Assembly (NCBI GenBank): GCA_022578605.1
Contig: MU394117.1
Location: 124,377 to 188,376, forward strand
Direction: 5' to 3'
DNA: 64,000 bases
Source of the DNA: Camillea tinctor
Taxonomy: Eukaryota; Ascomycota; Sordariomycetes; Xylariales; Xylariaceae
In this document: one piece after another, positions 43,091-57,002 of the stretch
Layout: each line of letters starts with the position of its first letter
Numbering within the stretch: position 1 is the first letter of the stretch
The notes under the pieces: generated by a model
Database searches by the model: none
The model's input: the letters and a program-made list of their open reading frames with translations, nothing else
Told to the model about the DNA's origin: nothing
Made by a program: the position numbers and the translations under genes

Positions 43091-44285
43091 GTGTGTTAGG
43101 TAAGCTGCCTCCGATAATTCATGGCCCACCGACTGCCTATCCTTCTCCCCTTTTCTTCTTCCCGTCTCTCTCACTCTCTCACACTCTCTCTTCGAGCATA
43201 TTTATTCTTCTCCATCTCCCGTTCTGCTCCTCTCTCAATAGTTCGGGAAACGTAAATATAGTTGAGGCGTTGTCCGGCCCACACGAGAAACTTGGGACGT
43301 CCTAAGGGCAGGTTTCATTTTGGCGTAAAAGAAAGATCCGTGGATATAAATATAGACAGTTTTTCTTTTAATTCACTAACAACTTCGGAATCTAGCTTTC
43401 CTTCCTCACTACGGACTATTACCTTTCTTAGCACCCTAATCGTGAACCACCGTTTCTATCCACTCACGTCCTCAATTCCCCGATCTTCGATCTAGGCACG
43501 TTCAACGCCGTCGAGTCGCGCTCACAGATACACTCGAGCTCAAGCCCAGCGCCGCACAATGCTATCGACTCGTTAGCGCCATCTATCTCCCCCTTCTTTT
43601 TCACTCCCGCCGTTCTCTTCTATTTTGAAGGGGGGATTCTGGATCACGGCGTTATGCTAAATACACTACTGGTGCCACTGCCGCTGCGGTTACAGCAGGA
43701 GGATTTTGCCTGCCGGGTGGTGTGTGTTGGGTATTATCGATCGGTTCCTCCTGTACCTGATCCGATAGACTAGCGCCGAGTGACGATGCAGGCGCCGAGG
43801 ACCGTGATACTAAGGATAATAGCTGACAGCTGGCACACGGCCGACCAGACTATTCTGGATAGATTCGGGGGGTTCCGGTGGGTGATAGACCTGCACATCT
43901 CTTCTCTTGGCTGGACTGGGTCTTACAACGTGCGGCTACAGCAGGCGAGAGAAGATCAAACAAGCGACGGGGTTAAGAAAGAAAAGGGCAAGGGGAGGAA
44001 AACTCTTGCGGAGGTGGCGTGTGGAGTAGATTCTAACCCGAACATTCTTCCCCTTAGTCCCCTTAGACGTTAGGGCTGAGGCCAGACACGAAGGATTGCG
44101 GCACAGAGCATGGCAGTAAGCCGTAATGACGCGGGTGAGCGGCACGAATGGAAAGTAAAAAAAGAAAAAGATAATGGACCATGGTGGTGACGAGATGGCG
44201 TGCATGTGACATACTAACTACATAACTGACTTAACATAACCTGCCTTAGTATAAGTGGTGATCCGGTCCGATGGCGTTACTTGTT

Positions 44286-44311
44286 GATGGAGATGGAGAT
44301 GGAGATGGAGA
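44286..44311. repeat. (GATGGA)4 repeat
   Basis: Four units of GATGGA, with a further GGAATC repeat just after it. Confidence 0.85.
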
Positions 44312-44420
44312 TAAAAATGGGGAATCGGAATCGGAATAAGGATTGGGGGGGCAGGGTTCTGTCGGGAAGGACAATGATCATGAGGATCTCATGAAAAGGG
44401 GAGGAGGCGGGAGGGAAGAA

Positions 44421-44437
44421 GGGGGGGGGGGGGGGGG
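44421..44437. repeat. 17-G homopolymer
   Basis: Seventeen consecutive G within a purine-rich strand; it may form a quadruplex in principle and is a likely place for sequencing error. Confidence 0.85.
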
Positions 44438-45498
44438 ATGTGATGGCAGTGCTAAGAAAAGAAAAAGTAAAGGAAAAGAAAAGAAAAGTACAAATCATAG
44501 ACATAGAACAAGGGATGCTAACCTTTTAGCGTGTTCCAATTGTTAGTAAGTACTATAATTAGGTTTTTGCGATCTGGGTTTCCCTTAAAAACTTACCTAA
44601 ACACAAAGGAACGGCCCATAGCGGGATGTCTACCTAGGACATACATACAGTAGTGACATACCACCTTATGTAACTAGGTATGTAGGTTACCCAAGTTTCA
44701 AGTTTACTGATACACGATACAGGTTATAGGGCTTACCTTTTCTTTTTTTTTTTCTTTTAATCTTCGCCGACTTGTACTCGAATTGATCTGCATAGCTAAA
44801 TGGATAAAAACAAAATTCATCATACCAAATAATTGACCTTCATTTATTCAGTTCGTGGGTCAAACTCTATAGTACACTACATCCATATGCATGTAATTAG
44901 GACACCCCGATCTTACATCACACTACGTGACCTTACTTCATTGTGCTGTACGAAGTAGCACTATGGGAACGCCTCATCTTCACCGCTATCACAAGTATAC
45001 ATGGGTAATATAATATAATATAATGTAATATAAACTACATGACGCATGTACACACACATGTGAGTGAGTGAGTGAGCGACTATGAGAATGTATCGTATAA
45101 GTGTGCATAGTGTACATAGTGTATATACGGATGCAATGCAATGCCCAGTAGTTGTAGTATGCTTAGAACGGTTTTTAGCTATCGAAGTAGGTAGGTACAA
45201 TACAATCTATTAATAATGGATACTTACAGATAGAACTGAACGTCATCTACACGTGGTTTTACGTAGGTACCTTCTACGGTTTCTCTAAGGGGGGAAGGCA
45301 CTTAGGTTCCGGCTCCCACTATCCCCCTTGTCCGTCTTGGCGGCGTCCGCGCCGGCGGTAAAAGATGCTTAGTACATTGGGTAGATGCTAAGGGTTGGGT
45401 TGCTGCGCCTCTCTACCTATCCAGGGTTACTCCTCCATACCACAAGCGGCACAGGATGTTTTGAACAAGTGCAACACCCCAGACGGGAAGGGAAAGCG

Positions 45499-45501
<3 letters not shown>

Positions 45502-45535
<34 letters not shown>
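45502..45535. repeat. 34-A homopolymer
   Basis: The longest homopolymer in the window. No element body or flanking duplication is visible on either side. Confidence 0.9.
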
Positions 45536-45536
<1 letters not shown>

Positions 45537-46987
45537 CACCATGCACTGCCACGGGCCATTCCGAGAGTACCTATGTAAGGACCCTTTCCAATCGACTTTT
45601 TTTTATTGTTGTTTGCCAGCTTTCCTACGCTACGAAAAGTTACCTCTCTACCTAATTAAGTACCTAAAGGGTCATGGATCCACGTTAATCTATCTTCGTG
45701 TGTTTCCCCTCCTTCTTCTTCTTCTTCTCCCCCGTTAAAACCCTTGGAATGAGTTATAGGTACGGGAATACTCAGAAGGGAAAAACAAAACTATTTAATT
45801 ATTTCCGATATTTCAAAATGGGTCCATCTACTAGGTAGGCAAATAAGTAATTTAAAATAGGTACGTGGTGTAGAATAAAAGAGGTATACGAGCGAACGAA
45901 CCAAATGCTAAAAAGGGGGTTTGGATTCCAGTGGTGTGGTTTGGTGTAGAGCGTAGTAATTATCTAGGTTAGTGTAGTCTAATCCTTACGACCATGCCTA
46001 TACTACCTAATCCTCCCCCCTTTACCCTACCGTCCTACCTGCCTACCTAAGGGTATCCTACACAGGTACTGACTGCATGGACTGCTCCGCTATGCCTACA
46101 GGTTATAGCTACGGGAAGGAATGATAGGGGCCAAAATCCTATGAGTTTTAGTTACCACACACATACCCACGGTCATATGCCCACCCAAATATCAGTAGAT
46201 ATTGTACAGTACAAGGGGGTACAAGGGCAATGGGGGTAATATTGCCTTTATAAGGACCATGTTTAGTGCCCGTGCACACAAAATACACATACACACTCTC
46301 TCTGAAAGATGAAGAAGTTAGGTTGCTTTATAGGAGGTATGTATAGGTACGTGTATCTAATTCTAATATTATTAGGAACACTAAGGTCAAGAATCAGGTC
46401 AGGATTCAGCGCTATGACAATTTTCCCAATTGATAGCTCTTGTAGAGTAGTCGAGGTAATAGGTAGACATAAACACTGAATAGTCTGAATATGATCAAAA
46501 TAGTTGTATCTCCTTCTCTACCCGTCTCTCTTTTTTTTCCTGGTTTTCTTCACAGCGCTACTTACAATTCGCTAAAGGGGGAGAGAAAGAGACAAAAAGG
46601 AAAAGAAAAACTACTATACAACAAAGGGTATCTGCACCAAACCAAGGTGATCAATGAAATAATAGCCAGCTTTAGGCTTTCCAAGCTATGCAATAATAGG
46701 GAATGCCCCATCCCATTTTTAAAACACATACCCTCCCGTGCCCTTTTTATATGGCTATGTAGAAGAGAAAAGAGAAGCATCCTCTAAGAAATCGCCCATG
46801 ATTTCTCGTGTCTTTCCGCGTTCCGTATGCCAACGAAGCCAAACAAACCGGGCGCCAGCCATGCTAGTAGTTCTTATAAAGCAAACAGAAAAGAAAAGAG
46901 AAAAGTCTTTCGTCCCAGTCGTGAATGGATGATGTGAGATGTGTAGAAGATGTAAGGAGTTGGTGGTCGGAAAATCGGAAGGTTAAC

Positions 46988-49172
46988 TTAGTGTTGGCTC
47001 ATCTCCAGCATAAGCTTGAGTTGCTGCTCATCGGGATCATCCGAGATCCAAGCACCCTTCTCCTCCTCCGTCGCATTAAGGAAACCCTCTGCGCGCTTCA
47101 TCGTGTTCACATCGAGATCCGTCACATACGACTTGCCATCAGACAACTTGACACGAACTTCGTGTTCCGTCGAAAGCATCATGTCGTCCTTGGCGAGCCG
47201 ACGCGGGCCGTCGAAGACTGTCATGACGCGCTTCTTCATCGTCATCTGACCCTTATCGAACCCCCACGAAGATGGGTAATCGCGTCGGTTCTTGCGGCCT
47301 TTGCTCTTAGTAGAGAGAGGAACTCCACCCCGCGAATGCGTCATGCCCCGCGACTTCTGGACTCCGTTGGGAGGGTTGCCCTTCTTCTTCGTCGGCGACG
47401 TCAGTTTCCTCGTCTTCATCTCGTCATCCAGCTCATCCTCGTCCGCCATCTCGTCATCCTCTTCATCGGCGGTGTGAGATACACTCTGCGTGGTGAGGGG
47501 AAGCTGGTTCTTCTCTAATGTTTGATGGACATCCTTATCATTCTCAACTTCGGCTAGCCGCTTCGCATTGATGGCCTCTGCGGGATCTTCCTGCTGAACG
47601 ATGCGCAGAACACAATCATCCAAATGCTCGTAGAAGTCCTGGGCGTTGGAGAAGGTGGCAGAGCAGGTAGAGCATTTGCCCGTAGCATCCGGCGCATATC
47701 CAGTAAGCTTCTTACCGCTGTTAACGGCACTCGAAGTCTTCTTCCGGCTGTTAGGTGGTGTTTGCTCGACCCCGTGCACGGCTGTCAAATGCCGCTTGAA
47801 AACATCGGCGCGATTAAACGACTTCTCCGCGGCGGATCCAGAGCCCGGACAGAACCCGCAAACCATAGTTCCCTTGTAGTGAGTGAGGGTGTGTCGGTTC
47901 TTGTCATATTTGCGCGCGAACCCCTTGATGTGGTAATCGCACGTCTGGATGGGGCATTTTTCGGGTCGCTCCGTCTGGTGCGTCAACATGTGCGCCTTCA
48001 AGTCCTTGAAGGACTTGCCGCAGTCGGGATAGGTGCACCTCTGCTTCTTCTCCGACTCATCGCTGTTGTAGGTGTATTCGTGAGAGTTATGGGACTGGTA
48101 GGAGCTGAGACTCTGTCTCCTGGGAGCTTGTTGGGGTACTGGGAACGGGCTGTATTGTTGGTAGCCCTGTGTGTACGGACTCTGGCTTCCATTCCTCATT
48201 GCTGGTGCTGGGGACGGCGCGCCGGAGAGAGAAGGCGAGTTGGGATAGTGGTTTTGAGGAGAGAAATGGTTGGTGTTTTCGTACCCCGGCATTGGTGGTG
48301 CCAAAGCGCCACGGATATCGGGATGAATTAGGGAGGGATCTATCAAATAAAAATGCTCAGTCAGTACAAAAATATTGATTGGGGTGGGGATAAATCCAAA
48401 ATGAGCGCCACCACCACTACAACAAAAACAACAACTACCAGGCAGCGAGAGTAACGCGAATTAAACATTTCCGAGGAAAGTATGAGAAACCAGAGAACCC
48501 TTTTTGCACATATATATATATATATATTTTTAAGGGGATAGAGATTTAAACGCGAACAAACAGCCCATTGCTCAACCCAAACGACGCGTTTAGCTACGCT
48601 TACGTCGACGTTCATGCTGAGCACCTGAACTAAGGGGGGAAGCCAACAAGAAAAAAAAAAGATGATGAAGAAGTAGGTGTTTTAAAGATGTGCGCCAACT
48701 CACCAAAACTGGGCTTGTTGTCAAAGGTCATGGTAAAGTCATCCATACCTGAGGCATAAGCAGAATACTCGGTTCCTGTGTAGTAGTCGGCCGAACCGAC
48801 AATGCTCGGGTTGATAGTAGTCGTGTGGTACTCAGGCATGAAAGCGAGCTGGCCATGATTCGAGTTGGGCGACCCCACCGTCGAAGAGGGAGCTGATGCG
48901 CCAGATGCAGTCGACATGTTCGAGGGCGGCAAGTGCATCTCGCTATCATCGGGATACATACCGGGCGATGTTCTGCCGTGATACATCATGCTATTCGGGT
49001 CTGCGTACATGGAGGTTGTGTCGTAGCCGAAGCTTTCTGGGCCCATGCCTACATCCATCGGTGGTGAGGCATAGCTAGTATGGCTAGGAGGTTCGGGATA
49101 GAGCATGAAGTCTTGCTCGTGACTAGGTCGAGGGAACATGTTGTAAGATTGGTCTATTGAGACCAATGCCAT
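46988..49172 (-). CDS. C2H2 zinc-finger transcription factor
   Basis: A nuclear DNA-binding protein, 606 residues, exons 48704-49172 and 46988-48339 with a 364 bp intron (GTGAGT...TTGATAG). Frame is kept, giving KPSFDPSLIHPDIRG across the join. The N-terminal ~250 residues are Ser/Pro/Tyr-rich, as in an activation domain. Zinc fingers: C258-C263-H273-H277, C285-C290-H306-H310 and C317-C320-H340-H345 (the last begins VCGFCPGSG), with a possible fourth at CSTCSATF. An acidic stretch (DEEDDEMADEDELDDEM) and a basic KSKGRKNRRDYP follow; the C-terminus has VKLSDGKSYVTDLDV. I do not recognise a named orthologue. The start is the first ATG; upstream codons in the same frame lack an ATG. Confidence 0.82.
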
Positions 49173-50073
49173 GGTATGTGGGGGGGAGTGAGGTATGAGG
49201 AGAGATGTCTGACGAAGATGTCTAAGGAGCAAAAAAAAAAAGAAAAAAGCCACGCGCTATGGATCTCGGCTTCCGTCAGTGTCTTGAATCGGCGACACAC
49301 GAGAGAACAAGGCAGGTGGTTCTTTTTTCTTTTCTTTCGAGTGAGTGCTCACATTCGTGCCAGTTATCTCATACTAGGAGGGGCCAAGTCGCGAAAGGCT
49401 GGAAAGTTAGGTCTCGAGGACTCTACAGGTCAAATCGATGACGGCTGAAGAGGAAATCGTAAAGTCTCGCTGGAACGCAAGATGGGATATTTGTTCCCGA
49501 GTTGTAGCAGCTCGGAAGGAACTTAGGTAGAGAACTGAACTAGTCCTCGGAGTATTTTCTGTGCTGGACGTCGTGATGGCGATTCTTCTCTCCGAAGCTA
49601 TATTACGGGGTAGCGACTTATATATATGTATATATGCCCCGCAGCGTACACAAGACGATGGCGAAAGATGACGAGTGAAGGAATCTTGCTTGTAGTCGGA
49701 TAGATCGAAGACAATATTATGTCTATATACTAAAGCTGGGACAGCAGCAAGAAAGGGAATGTGCAAGAAGATGGTCGACTTGTCCGATGAATCTTCAGAA
49801 CTTGGGGGCAGAGAGAAGTCCTTATGATATCTTTGGGGGCGCTCAGGATTCATATACAGTCTTGCACTTACATAGCCGCGCCTTGTGTCTATGAACGTGG
49901 ATCTGGTTATGGAGCATGGGTCGGTAGGGCAGAGGGTACTTTCGGTACGTACCTGTAAACCCTGCTTACCAGCATCATAAATATGTACATTACATCTTGG
50001 GTGTGGTCAGGGGGACTTGAGACAAGACACCAGAGACTGACAGGGATGTGTGGGTGTGGGTGGGTATGGGAAT

Positions 50074-50102
50074 AGGTATGGGTATGGGTATGGGTATGGG
50101 TG
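50074..50102. repeat. (GGGTAT)n repeat
   Basis: About five GGTATG/GGGTAT units upstream of the C2H2 gene, followed at 50218-50280 by degenerate GGGTAT, GGGTGT and GATGTG units. It is not the fungal telomere unit TTAGGG. Confidence 0.85.
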
Positions 50103-52316
50103 GTGAGGTCAAGAGAGCCATGTCACTAAGTACCTCTGAGATGGGAAAAAGAAAAAGTATTAAAAAAAAAAAGAAGAAGAAGAAGAAGAAAAAAAAAAGA
50201 AAGAGAAATGGAGTGGTGGGTATGGGTATGGGTGTGGGTGTAGATGTGAATGTGGATGTGGATGTGAATGTGGGCGTTGCCGGCGGTGGGAAAACGATCT
50301 TGGGTTGGAGGTGCGGGTGGGCAAGTCAACACACATTCATCGAGTATTCGTGGTGTACCTATTCATTGGTTGCGGTTGTAGGCGACTTATGGTGTTCACT
50401 TGTCCATTCGTCCTCTCAATGGCCTGGTCGTGTCCCTAGTCCATGTCCAGTAGGAGCCCTTGTGTTGTCCCTCGTAAGGAGAAGTAAAGGTGTGTTGTGG
50501 TTTATGGTGTATGGTGAAGGTCCGCCGCAGGGGGAAGGGGGGGAGGAAGAAACCTTCTCTTCCCTCCCCTCCCCTTCTATGTTGTATGTATGTACCTATT
50601 TTATGTGTGTATGTCTACTCTTGCTCTAGCGTCTCCTCCTGTACTGTACTGTACCTCCTTTTTCTAGGGACGTTGTGTACATTTCTTCTGCAGTGTACAT
50701 ACCTGCCTAGCATACTGAAAGTTTCCAGGAAGTAGCGGGTACTCGATGTTCTTTGGAGACACTAAAGATTCAAACTGTTTTATTGGCTTAAGAACGCCTT
50801 GCGGGATAGCTTGGTGTAAATGACCCCTGCGAAAAACAAAGTCCTCCGCAGATTCCAATTTATGTCCTGCCGGGAAATGTACATGGTACTCCTCCATTGT
50901 CCAGTGCCTTCTGTACAGAGTAGCAGAGTCGTGGGTGCCTGAAGCCTGGCGGGTCTCATACTGATGATTAGCATGTACCTTGTTTCCAAGGTACTTTCCA
51001 CATCTTGAGAGCCGGAGAATCCTGTTGTGTATCCTACACATGGTTTGGTTCCCTACCTAGTAGGTAGGTATGTATGTACTTCTCGAGTGACTTTCTTATT
51101 TTTTGTTCTTCCTTTTTTTCCATCCTTCCACCCTCACAGGTCCCAGAATGCGAGCGTGCTAGGGGAGAGGGAATATCCTTGTCAATCATGCCTAAGGCCA
51201 GTGCTTGGGTCGATTATGTGCAACTTAGTCAATCGTCATACTGAATAAACAGAGCATTAAGCCTGTTCATTTACCGTAAAGACCCCTTCCTAGCTATACC
51301 TCAGGTATGGTCTATATCAAATCTATACTTTTAGGTAGGTTGGAGATGTCGGCCACCTCTTCAACCACTACAATATCCCACAAGGTCGTCAAAGCGAGAT
51401 CCCCGCCCCTCGTTCCATAGCTAGGTCTTGGCTCATGATCCGCAGTTGAACAAGCTTATTCTCATTTTGTGCACTTTGCAGCGCATCTCAAAAGTACGGA
51501 ACTGCCCTGCTTGACGTGCTCGTGACGATTATCAGATTTGCTCAACAAATGATGATGACAATAATATTAATTATATTGATAACTGTCACTATAGCAATAT
51601 TAACCCATTGCAAATGATACATAGTCAAAAGTACGTTCTTGTTCCTTTTGCGTTTCTTACATCCCTCCGTTGGCCACGGAAGGCGATTGTGCCGATTCTA
51701 GTATTGCTTTTTCAATGCAATTTTGAATAGTTCCAATTTCATGACGTGAGTATCTAGCCCACCTAGGCTGAAAGAACGTTTGGTAATCAGATAGGGGACC
51801 TGGTGTGGGAGATGCAAGCAGTCTCCTCAAGCGCTTGTCCTTTCACAGGTTAGGTAGAGGCTTTTGGTATGAGAAATAGGCTACGGAGAGATTCTTTTTC
51901 TGTCTAAGGCGTTTACCACGAGGCCAACGGAGAGGCAAAATAACCTTCTGGACCGGCGGCTTGTCTTAAGTTCGTGACTATGCTAGAGGAGAAAGCTTCT
52001 TGGCCACTACGTTTGCCTGCTAGCGGGTGCATCGTCGCGGGTGAGGGGTTCTGAATCCAGTAAACAGAGACGAGAACGGGGCTCAAGAAAAACGCCCCGG
52101 AAGGGGTCTGGATCCTTGGTGTAGATAACTATAGCAAAAGTGCCGCTAAGGCTGGATCATCATCGTATGTTCGTTACAAGCCGGCGGGCACTTATTAGCA
52201 ACTAACTAGTAGACAACCGCCTACTAAAAAAACTAAAAGACTAAAAGCCAGTCCCGAAGCCATCGCGCGGTGCCGAAACGAAACGACAACAGGAACATCT
52301 GATAGTGGAAGTACAA

Positions 52317-52344
52317 TAGGTCACCTCCTGTAGGTCACCTCCTG
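52317..52344. repeat. Two tandem copies of a 14-mer
   Basis: TAGGTCACCTCCTG occurs twice head to tail with no mismatch. Each copy contains the inverted word AGGTCACCT. Confidence 0.85.
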
Positions 52345-52514
52345 GGTTTGGTAGAAGACGGATATGGTAACCATGACCGTCTGTCGTCCATCGTCCGTTG
52401 TATAGTACTGACTGACTTCTGATTTGACGGTATTTTTATGCACCACTATCGTCTGCAACCAGTTGATCTAGCGTCCTGCATAAGTGCACAGCCATACGTA
52501 TCTGCAGAGCGAAC

Positions 52515-52549
52515 GAGAGAGAGAGAGAGTGTGTGTGTGTGTGTGTGTG
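52515..52549. repeat. Compound (GA)n(GT)n microsatellite
   Basis: A GA run passes directly into a GT run. A second repeat of identical design and orientation lies at 54926-54968. Confidence 0.9.
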
Positions 52550-54925
52550 CAGTGCGCCTCAAACTATGTAAGTACCTACTTAGTACTAGTAACCATGGAT
52601 ATGTTAAACATCCAACCACGGCCCGCTCTGAACCCCCCGATTGGAGCTGCACCGCCCCCTCGGGTTGCTGCCTCTTTGGGGAGAGCGAGCATCATAATGC
52701 TACCTACTACCACTTAGGTAGCGGGTATTTGGTAGGTAGACCCATACTTACTCCCGTTGTACATCGAGTGCCAGGCGATAAGATGATGATATATCCATCC
52801 GCACGTCAGCATTTACTTTATCATTCGTGATTTGAACCACCTCGCTCACCCTGCACGTCAAGCCGTATGCAACCTAAGTCAGCAGTTGTCTTGGCCCAGG
52901 TTATTGGCTATCGACCTGTCCATTTGCTAAGCTGCTATCTCACTTGCGTTTGCCGCGCACAGGATTAAGCGGTCAAACTTTACCGCCAAATGGGATATGT
53001 TATGAAGGCAACTGGACATCTTGGCTCTAGTATTGCGGTTGTATCGTGTAAGAGCCGCAACATTCTGCGTTGGTCCCCCAGCTATACGAAAGCGAATTAT
53101 AATATGTAGTGTTTAACCTTTACTTCTGCCCCTAGAGGTATTCGCCGAGCTGGGAGACGTATTTCGTCCAGTAATCTTGATGGTTTTTCTGTCTCCCACG
53201 GCCTTGATTAATCCAGTGCCAGTATTAATTTACAGCTCAATAATACTCAAATTTTTTAATCATGTTACATGCCATCTGAATATGGCAATCAGCTTCAAAC
53301 TCGCAGGACACCAGGTTGTCAGGTAACTCTTTGCTTCTAAATAGCCGTAATGATGATGACAGATCCGATATCACCGAAAGAGGACCCAGAAGACCCATGG
53401 TATATTCGCGGCAAGTAGGGATTCTCCTCCACATGAACTTTTTAAAAAGAAAAAAACACGCTGAAGATCATCATGTAAATGTTGATAATCGGTTGCACTT
53501 TATTACATAGTTTCTCCTGTTCATCACCCGCCGTGAAATGTAATTGGCCAGTTCGTTCCGCAACCAGAGAATCGCACGGGCGATTTGATGTACCAAGCAT
53601 GTGGTATCCCATGTCATTGATCTACGCACCAAAACGCACCGGCCAAGAGATTCGGGTCCGAGATTCAGAGCCAGTGCGTCCAGACAACAGTTGAAATAGT
53701 ATGTGTAAAAGACTAGACCTAAGATAAAACGCATCATAAAATCGATTAGTTTTTTACTAATTTTACTGCTTTCATTTCTTACCTAGGCTACATGTATGGC
53801 TCAGCTAGAGAAGAGAAGCAAGCAAACAAATACTGATTACATATTTTCAGACAATACCTATAAGTTATACAACTATTTGAAAGGCAGCCATTTCTACTTC
53901 TGTCCTTTCAGCAGCCCCGAGTCACTTTTGTTCTAATCCGAGATACACGATACACCTATACTTGAAGAGCTATGATAGGGTCACATCATTTAGCAATAGT
54001 CGTCAAAAATATCAATAAAAGCTAACATGGGCAAAAACAATTAACTAGGTGTTTATTTCAGGAACTGCTGTGGTGATGATTACCATCGACCAAACTTGTT
54101 CGTTTCAATCTGTTCATCAAAAACATATTGCCTGCCAAGCCTGCCTACCTATGTACACAATAAGATTTAGGTCCGTGTTAGCTCGGGTTCGGCGCGGGCC
54201 AGCGTTGAGATTTGAGAACCAAAAAAGGATGGCGGTGACAGAGAGGAACGCTCCAATTGGTTGGTTTACGTGAGGTAATACGTACCTATGTACCAAGTAC
54301 TGATGGCAGGTTGGTCCTTGCTTATTGTGGGGTAAGTACTTAAGTTTTGAAGTTAAGGTTAAAAAAAGAACAGAGAAGTCTTGGGAGGCGGTGCAAAGCA
54401 CCCACACACAACCCTGCCACCCCCTCCAAAGAGGAAGGGAAAAGAAAAGAAAGAAAAAAAAAAACGCCGACCCGGACTTTGTTGCGTCACAGTCCGAAGG
54501 ATGAAGATAGATAACTTAATAGGTCATAACCTATTACGTGTCTATGGAACAAGTAGGGTATGTATCGTCTCAACGCGTGATAATACAATGATGCACAGAC
54601 GATGTACAAAATAATAAGGCTGTTATTTTATCTTGTTATGAGAAAACGATGGATTAAAACACCAGAACACACGACGAATAGGATAGTACCTATGGTTCTT
54701 TTGATCAAGCCACCTACAAGAGCAATCATATGGTTCCAGTGCCCCCAAGCCTCTGTTAGTTTTATTGAACCGTTTTCCCTAACTTGCTTGGACGCCACTT
54801 GGTCTAGAGACATTCCAGAATAACTCCTGCTGTCTTGCATGGTAACGCAAGACGCAGCAACGAATTGATTTACAGAATCTGTGGTATCACATTAAAGGGG
54901 TCATTGGCTGCCTCTTCAGGTTAAT

Positions 54926-54968
54926 CAGAGAGAGAGAGTGTGTGTGTGTGTGTATGTGTGTGTGTATG
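54926..54968. repeat. Compound (GA)n(GT)n microsatellite, second copy
   Basis: Same order and strand as the copy 2.4 kb to the left, with interruptions by TATG in the GT part. Flanking DNA does not look alike by eye. Confidence 0.9.
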
Positions 54969-57002
54969 CAGGCCCAATCGACACGTGCCTAACGTAGTCT
55001 CTCACATGGCCACAGGGTATCATTCCGTGTTACTACGTCGTACATTTCTATCTATATCTGCAAGTTTCCGGTTGCCATCGCGATGAAGCAGACAGTTTCC
55101 CCATCGGATCGCGGGTACAACTGCCCTGTTTTAAGAATAGTCTACTGTTCGCATCGAACGATTCGATCAGGGGCTTGCCATGGAGGATTGGAAAAACAGT
55201 CTGACTCAGCAAATCCATCACACCCTCCTCCATCAGGTATTTTAAATTGGAGACAACCTCTTACAATTATGAGGTTGAATATTATGCATTTGGCTCCTAG
55301 GGATGAATACCTAAGAATATTTCCGGCCTTATGATATAGAGAGACGCTTTAATTACAGCATGGACTTTTTTTTTCCTTTTTCCTTTTTCCAATATAGGTA
55401 AGGGGAGGGGTTGCCGGCGCCAACTCACACGCACTCAGCCTTGTGGACAAGTACCGTCAAGTAGTGAAACTTGTAGGAATATACTAGAGAAGCAGGGCAA
55501 CTAAACAGTAGTGTCAGTTATTCACAGCCACCTCCAGGGAATGATCGGAGGTCTTGCATGCAAGACATGCACGGCTACCTACAGATATGTTACCCCCAAC
55601 TAGGGTGTTCCATATCCATCATTACACATGCAAATTTATTATCTGGTTGTCTAAGTTCTTCAAATAGCCACTGCTTCATATGCTCAATTAGTCTTGAGGC
55701 GCAAGGTCTTGCCTACTGCAATGCGGATATTGTCTCATTCAACCAAATGGGCCCTTAAAGCTATGTGATTGGTCCATTCGTTACGAAAGACTCCTGCATA
55801 AGATAGGGGATTTATGTTTCGAAGCGACAACAAGACAAAATAAAGAGGAAATTGGGGGCCAGAGCCTCATTGCCACATGGTCGATAATTCGGAAGGTGTG
55901 GCAGAACTGGCAAGTTCACTCTCCGTGCCGGGGTCTGGATGAGGGGCAAAAAAAAAGAAGGAAATGTAATCATAGGTGTTGGATTGGTATCCTTGTTTGC
56001 CATGCCTTTCTTGCAGCGACCTCCGTTAATCATCACTAGGAGTTAGTGTAGCACAATGGGACAACAGGTGCTCCCAGCCGAAGTCATAGGACCTTTGCAT
56101 AATAATTTTAGATTTCAGCAGGGAGAGGAGGAGGGGGGGAGGGGGGGTTCCCTTACTAATAAATGGGAGAAGCAAAAGAAAAAGAAAAAAAAACTAAAAA
56201 CCCTCCTGCTTATAATGGACTGCCTATATGCGCGCGACGAGCAGTAAGTTAAGATGTTAGGTTAAGTATTTAATCCTTATATTTATAAGTAGCATTAATA
56301 ACCAAGGGCTAAGACATAGGGTATGTCCCTAATATGTTACCTGAATCAATGTTTATCTTTAAATTTGTATGAATATACAATATATACTATACATCCAACC
56401 TATGCGCTTTGGTGCGTATTTACATAGGACAGGTAGGTAGTATGTAAACAAGCCATAAACCTTCCAAAGACCGAAACGGCGCTTGAATTACCGATAGTGT
56501 CGCGTGCAGCGTTTATGGCGGCACTAAACATAAGGCTGAGGATCTTGCAGGGTCAGGACAATGCAAAAGTAGGTACTTGGTATAGCAGGTACTTTGCCCA
56601 TGCTCTTATTACATCTTATTAAGACCCAACCAATGAATCCTTCCTCACCCTCGGATCCATACCTTACAAATGTCGGTACCACAAACCCTGTTGCCTGTAA
56701 GAAAACTCGTGGCATTTGAAACAAGGTATCCGATTCTTACTTAGCGCAGCATAAGGAGCTCCCGTAATTGCCGATATCGATGGGAATTGTCGATTGACCA
56801 GGTCGAGATAATCAGAACACAAACCACACTAGATACGCACTTGTATTATTATGGTTGCTCCATATATAAATCTTACTATAGTATCTTAGCCCATGTAAAA
56901 CATACATGCATTTCTTGAAGTTCGTGTAGATAGTACAGTATTAACATGTTCACATTAATACAGAGAGTGAAAAAAACGATGGAAAACCTCAATACCATAT
57001 GT

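Larger units (their letters stand above)
41849..46987. other. 5.1 kb gene-poor region between glycogenin and C2H2 factor
   Basis: The two flanking genes converge here. I find no supported gene. Repeats include (GTGTC)n at 43046-43090, (GATGGA)4 at 44286-44311, a 17-G run at 44421-44437, ATAAT repeats at 45006-45032, (GAGT)4 near 45060 and a 34-A run at 45502-45535. A region at 43.5-44.1 kb is less repetitive but has no coherent frame. Confidence 0.5.

Noticed and set aside
45502..45535. 34-A run as a retroposon tail
   Set aside because: No element body upstream and no target-site duplication is visible.
49173..49253. Upstream extension of the C2H2 factor with a run of Phe
   Set aside because: The in-frame upstream start would be GTG; the first ATG at 49172 is the sensible start.
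49407..49853. 148-codon minus-strand frame upstream of the C2H2 gene
   Set aside because: Ser/Thr-rich without family resemblance, located where the factor's promoter and 5' UTR are expected.
50074..50102. GGGTAT array as a telomere-like sequence
   Set aside because: Fungal telomeres of this group are TTAGGG; the array is short and internal.
52828..52910. tRNA-like B box (GGTTCAAATC) on the minus strand
   Set aside because: No matching A box, T stem or acceptor stem could be found.
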